The notes under the pieces are model-generated. The model worked only from the letters and a program-made list of their open reading frames with translations, searched no databases and was not told where the DNA came from. The position numbers and the translations under genes are program-made. This document shows positions 5,454 to 8,977 of a stretch of 8,977 nt of DNA, piece after piece. The stretch's first letter is position 1. Each line of letters starts with the position of its first letter. This DNA comes from Syntrophobacterales bacterium. Lineage in GTDB: Bacteria; Desulfobacterota; Syntrophia; Syntrophales; JAAYKM01. The stretch spans positions 1 to 8,977 of the forward strand of contig JAITWQ010000176.1 in the NCBI GenBank assembly GCA_031285215.1, read 5' to 3'.

Positions 5454-6677
5454 ATGACTGCAAAAATTAATGGCTTTGAAATGCCTGATCGTGGAGGATG
5501 CTTTGGAGAATATGGCGGACGCTATGTCCCGGAGCAATTAGAAAAAATTCTTGATGAAATTTTGATCGCTTATGAAAAAATTCGTGACGATGATGATTTT
5601 AAGAAAGAACTTCAATTTCTGTATAAAAACTATGCGGGCCGGCCAAGCCCTATTTTCTACGCCAAAAATTTATCCCGGAAAACAGGGGGAGCGCGGATTT
5701 ATCTGAAGCGAGAGGATCTGAACCACACAGGGGCACATAAGATAAACCATTGCCTGGGCGAGGTTCTGCTTGCCAAAAAGATGGGAAAAACAAAGGTTAT
5801 TGCGGAAACGGGCGCCGGTTCTCATGGCGTCGCCTTGGCAACGGCGGCCACGCTTCTTGGTTTGGAGTGCGATATCTATATGGGAGAAATTGATATTGCC
5901 AAGGCGCAGCCGACCGTAATACGCATGAAAATTTTAGGGGCTAATATTGTTCCCGTCCATGACGGGGGGAAAACGCTCAAGGAAGCCGTTGATGCGGCTT
6001 TAGACGCCTATTTTGCGGATCCCGTTTCCCAGTTTTATGCGATTGGCTCTGTAGTTGGCCCCCATCCCTTTCCCATGATGGTCCGTGATTTTCAGCAAAT
6101 CGTGGGTATTGAGGCGAGGGAGCAGTTTCAGGCGGAAACAGGTCTTTTGCCCGATTATCTTGTCGCCTGCGTTGGCGGAGGTTCTAATGCCATCGGGCTT
6201 TTCACCGCTTTTCTTGAAGATCATGATGTACAGCTCTACGGTGTTGAACCGGCGGGATTCGGCCCTGAGGTTGGTCAGCACGCAATGACCCTTACCATGG
6301 GGACGCCGGGTGTTTTGCACGGGTTTAAGTCCTATCTCCTCCAGAATGACAGGGGAGAGCCGTCCAGTGTACATTCCGTGGCCAGCGGCCTCGATTATCC
6401 GGGGGTAGGGCCTCAGCATAGTTTGTTAAAAGATATTGGCCGTGTAAATTATGCCTCGGCAACAGATCAGGAGGCAGTTGACGCCTTCTTTGAATTATCA
6501 AAGGCAGAGGGCATCGTTCCCGCGCTGGAGAGCGCCCATGCCGTGGCGTATGCGATGAAACTTGCGCGGGGCCTGGATCAGACCAAAACCATTCTCGTTA
6601 ACCTGTCTGGCCGGGGCGACAAGGATATTGATTTTGTTGTCGAGCATTACGGCAAGGATCATGGGATTGTTTTATAA
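5454..6677 (+). CDS. trpB: Tryptophan synthase beta subunit
   Basis: A full-length 407-residue PLP enzyme that condenses indole with L-serine to make L-tryptophan, normally in an alpha2-beta2 complex with TrpA. It is the classical TrpB1 type, not TrpB2. Landmarks are [14 protein letters not shown] near the N-terminus, Lys96 in GAHKINH (the PLP Schiff-base lysine), Glu118 in AETGAG, the phosphate-binding GGGSNAIG at 241-248, Asp314 in [10 protein letters not shown], Glu359 in PALESAHA and SGRGDKD at 385-391. Unusual points: the serine-binding loop reads GAGSHG where most TrpBs have GAGQHG (Gln114 in Salmonella numbering), and the COMM-domain DVERQ reads DIAKA, replacing Arg141, the partner of the Asp305 salt bridge, by Lys. 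trpA does not follow. The gene abuts trpR with no gap, so it is surely co-transcribed. Activity without TrpA is an inference. Confidence 0.95.
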   Translation: MTAKINGFEMPDRGGCFGEYGGRYVPEQLEKILDEILIAYEKIRDDDDFKKELQFLYKNYAGRPSPIFYAKNLSRKTGGARIYLKREDLNHTGAHKINHCLGEVLLAKKMGKTKVIAETGAGSHGVALATAATLLGLECDIYMGEIDIAKAQPTVIRMKILGANIVPVHDGGKTLKEAVDAALDAYFADPVSQFYAIGSVVGPHPFPMMVRDFQQIVGIEAREQFQAETGLLPDYLVACVGGGSNAIGLFTAFLEDHDVQLYGVEPAGFGPEVGQHAMTLTMGTPGVLHGFKSYLLQNDRGEPSSVHSVASGLDYPGVGPQHSLLKDIGRVNYASATDQEAVDAFFELSKAEGIVPALESAHAVAYAMKLARGLDQTKTILVNLSGRGDKDIDFVVEHYGKDHGIVL

Positions 6678-6696
6678 TTTTCAGTGGTTTGGAAGA

Positions 6697-6711
6697 AAGG
6701 GATGATCCCTT
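6697..6711. promoter_or_regulatory. Inverted repeat between trpB and the J-domain gene
   Basis: AAGGGAT-G-ATCCCTT is a 7-bp inverted repeat around one base, 24 to 38 nt upstream of the J-domain gene. No T-run follows, so it is not an obvious terminator. The same outer arms (AAGGG...CCCTT, 5134-5152) flank a 9-nt loop upstream of trpR. It could be an operator or a short mRNA hairpin. Confidence 0.35.
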
Positions 6712-6734
6712 GAGGGGAAATACGTTATAAAGTC

Positions 6735-7472
6735 ATGGAATCCGATCATTTTAGACAGGAGCTTGTTAAAGCCGTCCCCGAGCGGAAGGGGTGTTTATCT
6801 TGCGGGAGCATGGCGGTCAAAGGATTGCAGCGCTACTGCTCGGCTGCGTGCCGCGAGAAACTTCAGTTTAAACTGAATCTGCGAACCGGGCTTGTTCAGG
6901 CGCTGAATGCCCGCTATGCTACATTTTTCTTTTCCGATGATCATATCTTTATGGACGTGCTTCCCCATGGAAATCAGGGGACTTTTCGTTTTCGCTATCC
7001 CCGCACGCCGGGCAAAACGCCGGCGGAGGATTTTAGCACGATGGCGAATATTTTGGGAGAAATCTGGTGGTCTGAAAAAGAGAAAAGCAACAAAGCTTAT
7101 CGGGCTTCCCATCAGGTTTTTCAATGGGGGTTGCAGTCGTATGGTTCCCTTGTTTCGGTTCGGCCTGCGGCTCGCTATACCCCCAAAGTTAATCGCGATC
7201 ATCTCGCCCTGCTGCAAATTGACCGCTCGGCGCTAATATCTTCCAATCTGAAGCAGATGATTAAAGATGCCTATCGGAGGGAAGCCAAGAAAAATCACCC
7301 CGATATGGGAGGGGAGGCGGAAATTTTTTGCCGCGTGCATAAAGCCTATGAGGATTTGTTTTCCTGGGCACATAATCCCACATACACGCGTCAACGCGGA
7401 TTTCCGGACAAATGGTTCTACGAGCGCGATTTGAACCACTGGAAACCGCCCCTGCCCCGCAGCCGCTTGTAA
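6735..7472 (+). CDS. Zinc-ribbon and J-domain protein of unknown function
   Basis: A 245-residue protein. At residues 20-39 four cysteines (CLSCG, then YCSAAC: Cys20, Cys23, Cys35, Cys39) form a probable zinc ribbon. The middle (about 40-165) is unassigned and contains NARYATFFFSDDHIFMDVLP and FRFRYPRTPGKTPAEDF. Near the C-terminus a compact J-domain shows IKDAYRREAKKNHPDMGG with the HPD tripeptide at 188-190, the motif that stimulates DnaK ATPase, followed by the family-like tail WAHNPTYTRQRGFPDKWFYE and a final WKPPLP. I recall similar zinc-ribbon/J-domain proteins of unknown function, mainly in Desulfobacterota. A plausible role is a specialised DnaK co-chaperone; the client is unknown. 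GAGGGG is 17 nt from the ATG, too far for a good ribosome-binding site, and no upstream in-frame start exists after the TGA at 6711. It lies 57 nt after trpB and may be co-transcribed with it. Confidence 0.75.
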   Translation: MESDHFRQELVKAVPERKGCLSCGSMAVKGLQRYCSAACREKLQFKLNLRTGLVQALNARYATFFFSDDHIFMDVLPHGNQGTFRFRYPRTPGKTPAEDFSTMANILGEIWWSEKEKSNKAYRASHQVFQWGLQSYGSLVSVRPAARYTPKVNRDHLALLQIDRSALISSNLKQMIKDAYRREAKKNHPDMGGEAEIFCRVHKAYEDLFSWAHNPTYTRQRGFPDKWFYERDLNHWKPPLPRSRL

Positions 7473-7523
7473 GCGGTGCGTCTGATTACCGCCTTCATGA
7501 ATCATCTTCATCGCCGTCAGTTC

Positions 7524-7562
7524 TAACAAGGGGGCATGCCCCCTTGTCATGTCAGAGGAAGA
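7524..7562. repeat. 39-bp palindromic repeat, copy 1
   Basis: This is identical over 39 bp to 8161-8199 and in the same orientation. It contains a 22-bp perfect palindrome (7526-7547; arms ACAAGGGGGCA and its complement) followed by TCATGTCAGAGGAAGA-type flank. The shared block extends left as GTTCT, with one T fewer here than in copy 2. It begins 51 nt after the J-domain gene's stop codon. Confidence 0.92.
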
Positions 7563-7621
7563 CGAACTCGTTATTACAAAAACGATTTGAGCATGAGGCC
7601 TCACGATGAACAGGCGGATTG

Positions 7622-7644
7622 GACGCGGGCTGCAATCCCGCGTC
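7622..7644. repeat. GC-rich hairpin beyond the second hicB
   Basis: GACGCGGG (7622-7629) and CCCGCGTC (7637-7644) form a perfect 8-bp stem with a 7-nt loop. On the plus strand a T-run (7651-7656) follows after a 6-nt gap, so it may be a weak terminator for plus-strand transcription from the J-domain gene. On the minus strand it lies beyond the hicB stop and has no T-run. Confidence 0.5.
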
Positions 7645-7658
7645 AGCAGGTTTTTTGT

Positions 7659-8048
7659 TTACTCGGAAATGTGCAAATACTTTTTTAATCCCTGCTGGAG
7701 GATTTGGGAAAAGGGAGCGTTTGCTTTTTCGGCTTGGCGGTTAAGCCAGGCAGGTATGGTCAGGGTTTTCTTTACGGCTTTTGTATCGTTTGCCTGCCGC
7801 CATTCATCGGTGTCGGCGGCGATTAATGTAAAGGTTTCCCCTTTTTCAACAACTAAAGTTTCAGAAGGCGGCGGTATTGGCAGCCGATCATCTTCGGCAG
7901 ACCAAAGCCACATTTCAACGGCATCTTTGGCCATTATAAGAGCCTCCGCCGCATCTTTCCCATAGGTAAAGCATCCCGGCAAGTCCGGAACCTTAACGCC
8001 AATTTGATCATCATCCGGGAATAAAATTGCCGGATATACATATTTCAT
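7659..8048 (-). CDS. hicB: HicB family antitoxin, complete, with ribbon-helix-helix domain
   Basis: A 129-residue HicB antitoxin. The N-terminal lobe YPAILFPDDDQIGVKVPDLPGCF, followed by a helix EALIMAKDAVEMWLW and PIPPPSE, is the classic degenerate RNase-H-like fold that blocks HicA. The C-terminal part KKTLTIPAWLNRQAEKANAP and FSQILQQGLKKYL is a MetJ/Arc-type ribbon-helix-helix DNA-binding domain used for operon autorepression and dimerisation. The ribosome-binding site GAGAGGGGG (8064 to 8056) is 7 nt from the ATG. No damage is visible. Its hicA partner directly upstream is reduced to a C-terminal remnant ending 16 nt before this start. The gene and the hicA remnant lie between the two copies of the 39-bp repeat. 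It may persist as a solitary repressor or as an anti-toxin against HicA encoded elsewhere. Confidence 0.93.
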   Translation of the reverse strand: MKYVYPAILFPDDDQIGVKVPDLPGCFTYGKDAAEALIMAKDAVEMWLWSAEDDRLPIPPPSETLVVEKGETFTLIAADTDEWRQANDTKAVKKTLTIPAWLNRQAEKANAPFSQILQQGLKKYLHISE

Positions 8049-8064
8049 TATTTTACCCCCTCTC

Positions 8065-8160
8065 TTATTTCAATCCTGCCGCTTTTAGAATGTTATTCAG
8101 TGTGCCGCCGGGAATGACGAACCGCGCAGCGCCCATGCAAATGTGCGGGTAAGACGTTCT
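8065..8160 (-). pseudogene. hicA: hicA remnant (C-terminal fragment)
   Basis: Just upstream of the second hicB, the minus strand reads RFVIPGGTLNNILKAAGLK followed by TAA (8067-8065). This matches the usual HicA C-terminus, a VPxP...KGTLNNILKxAGL pattern, but seems to lack several residues between VIP and GGTL. Before it come about 12 residues without clear HicA likeness, and the frame then runs into the 39-bp repeat. The N-terminal two thirds, including the helix and catalytic-His turn, are absent here and further upstream. The frame is formally open from an ATG within the repeat (8187), giving a 40-residue peptide, but this is very unlikely to be an active toxin. The spacing to hicB is typical of hicA-hicB. 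Confidence 0.72.
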
Positions 8161-8199
8161 TAACAAGGGGGCATGCCCCCTTGTCATGTCAGAGGAAGA
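8161..8199. repeat. 39-bp palindromic repeat, copy 2
   Basis: Identical to copy 1 at 7524-7562, with its 22-bp perfect palindrome at 8163-8184. It abuts the hicA remnant on its left and lies 53 nt before the -35 of the flagellin promoter on its right. The palindrome and flank read on the minus strand as MTRGHAPLL, joined in frame to the hicA fragment. Confidence 0.92.
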
Positions 8200-8377
8200 T
8201 ACGTGCGTCAAGAGGTTCCGGAAATTTTTTTGCGGGGATGTGAAAAAAAATTAAAGTTATTGATCGCACCTGCCGATAAGAGTATTGAATGTTGAAAACA
8301 AGTAACAAAAAATAAAAATCAAAAACAGGCCGGCGAGAAGCGCGGGCCGCAAAAACCCAGAAAAGGAGAAAAAAATC
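8200..8377 (+). other. Flagellin upstream region and leader
   Basis: After the repeat this stretch holds an A-rich tract, the sigma-28 promoter and an A-rich leader with a short GC-rich patch (8328-8350, GGCC on both sides). No further gene was found. The leader ends in the Shine-Dalgarno AGGAG at 8364-8368, 9 nt before the flagellin ATG. Confidence 0.6.
8252..8279 (+). promoter_or_regulatory. Sigma-28 (FliA) flagellar promoter
   Basis: TAAAGTTA (8252-8259) and GCCGATAA (8272-8279), separated by 12 nt, nearly match the FliA consensus TAAAGTTT-N11-GCCGATAA; the -10 box is perfect and the spacing is 1 nt longer. Transcription would start near 8287, giving a leader of about 90 nt before the flagellin start. 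No sigma-54 box was seen. Confidence 0.85.
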
Positions 8378-8977
8378 ATGGCAAGTGACATTTCTTTAAC
8401 AGCGGGAATGAGAAGTAATTTGTTGAGCCTTCAGAGCACGGTCGCCCTTTTGGACCGCACCCAGGAACGCCTGGCCACGGGCAAAAAGGTAAATACCGCC
8501 CTGGACGATCCCGGCGCTTATTTTAAGGCGAAAGCTCTGAACGACAGGAGCGGTGACATCGGTCTTTTAAAGGACAATATGGGTCAGGCCATCCAGACGG
8601 TACAGGCGGCGGATAGGGGAATTAAGGCTATTACGTCCCTGGTGCAGCAGGTCAAGGCCATCGCGGAACAGGCGAAAATGGCTCTTGAGGCCGACTCTAG
8701 TGCAGACGTAACGAGTTATACAGCTCAAATAACGGAACTCTACAAGCAGATTGATAATATCGCGGGCACGTCAGGATATCAGGGCGTTAATCTTATAAAT
8801 GATGCCACCAACACTTTTACGGTTAAATTCGAGGGAGCTGGCAGCTTGGATATCGATGGAGTGGATCTCACCAGTGGCAGTACTGGCCTTAATTTTACCA
8901 CTGCTCCGGCACTTTTAGCTGATTTTGATGCCATTATTGATGAAATTAACGGTGTTCCCGGTACTAGTGATGGTGCC
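8378..8977 (+). CDS. fliC: Flagellin (partial, C-terminus beyond window)
   Basis: The open frame covers 200 residues and runs to the window edge without a stop. It begins MASDISLTAGMRSNLLSLQS, followed by LLDRTQERLATGKKVNTALD and DPGAYFKAKALNDRSGDI, which is the conserved D0/D1 coiled-coil domain of flagellin that forms the filament core. Next come MGQAIQTVQAADRGIKAITS and QIDNIAGTSGYQGVNLIND, the end of the N-terminal D1 segment. From about residue 150 the sequence turns Gly/Ser/Thr/Asp-rich and enters the variable, surface-exposed domain. The ALDDP version rather than the SAKDDAAG version of E. coli points to an alphaproteobacterial-like flagellin. Flagellin is secreted by the flagellar type III system with no cleaved signal. 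The sigma-28 promoter upstream fits late-class flagellar control. Whether it is the main or an accessory flagellin cannot be told. Confidence 0.95.
   Translation, partial: MASDISLTAGMRSNLLSLQSTVALLDRTQERLATGKKVNTALDDPGAYFKAKALNDRSGDIGLLKDNMGQAIQTVQAADRGIKAITSLVQQVKAIAEQAKMALEADSSADVTSYTAQITELYKQIDNIAGTSGYQGVNLINDATNTFTVKFEGAGSLDIDGVDLTSGSTGLNFTTAPALLADFDAIIDEINGVPGTSDGA

Noticed and set aside
6000..6419. Minus-strand frame of 139 codons inside trpB
   Set aside because: trpB is complete and conserved across this stretch; the antisense frame has no features.
6795..7236. Antisense and shifted frames within the J-domain gene
   Set aside because: The forward frame carries the zinc ribbon and HPD motif; the others are shadows.
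7233..7604. Minus-strand frame of 123 codons reading MTRGHAPLL near its start
   Set aside because: Its distinctive piece is simply the palindromic repeat; the rest is antisense to the J-domain gene.
7606..7965. Plus-strand frame of 119 codons
   Set aside because: It is antisense to a clear hicB with a good ribosome-binding site.
7524..8199. A CRISPR array from the repeated 39-mer
   Set aside because: Only two copies 598 bp apart, enclosing a gene; no regular spacers and no cas genes.

Overview
The window comes from a flagellated Gram-negative bacterium of moderate GC content. The flagellin at the right edge has the ALDDP-type N-terminal domain I associate with Rhodospirillales-like Alphaproteobacteria. 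The tandem Hsp20 pair and the zinc-ribbon/J-domain protein remind me of Desulfobacterota and relatives. These are impressions from memory, so the phylum is left open.

Layout, left to right. (1) 1-417, minus strand: a hicA-hicB toxin-antitoxin pair with a 4-bp overlap; hicB runs off the window. (2) 481-2798, minus strand: a long gene for a TPR-repeat protein with a C-terminal GT-B glycosyltransferase-like domain, now split over three frames by two frameshifts. Each is exactly a 2-nt deficit at a site where the conserved protein would need GTGT and the DNA has GT. (3) 2799-3111: divergent intergenic region with a promoter candidate for the TPR gene and a 9-bp-stem hairpin. (4) 3112-3900, plus: an inositol-monophosphatase-family (SuhB-like) phosphatase. 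(5) 4110-4964, plus: two tandem Hsp20 small heat-shock proteins with strong Shine-Dalgarno sites, a leader that might be thermosensitive, and a strong rho-independent terminator at 4977-5015. (6) 5172-6677, plus: trpR directly abutting trpB (TAA|ATG), behind a promoter whose -10 overlaps a perfect 20-bp palindrome; no trpA follows. (7) 6735-7472, plus: an uncharacterised zinc-ribbon plus J-domain protein. (8) 7524-8199: two copies of a 39-bp repeat with a 22-bp perfect palindrome, flanking a second hicB (minus strand) whose hicA partner is only a C-terminal remnant abutting one repeat copy. (9) 8252-8977, plus: a near-consensus sigma-28 promoter and the N-terminal 200 residues of flagellin.

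The most interesting unit is trpR-trpB. A Trp repressor family protein sits under a probable self-operator and is translationally linked to a lone tryptophan synthase beta subunit with unusual residues in the serine-binding loop and COMM domain. If trpA is absent or remote, this would suit tryptophan-regulated salvage of indole, comparable to the chlamydial trpRBA operon but without the alpha subunit. The second point of interest is the palindromic repeat next to the decayed hicA, which leaves an apparently intact antitoxin gene without its toxin. No tRNA, rRNA, CRISPR array or transposase was seen.
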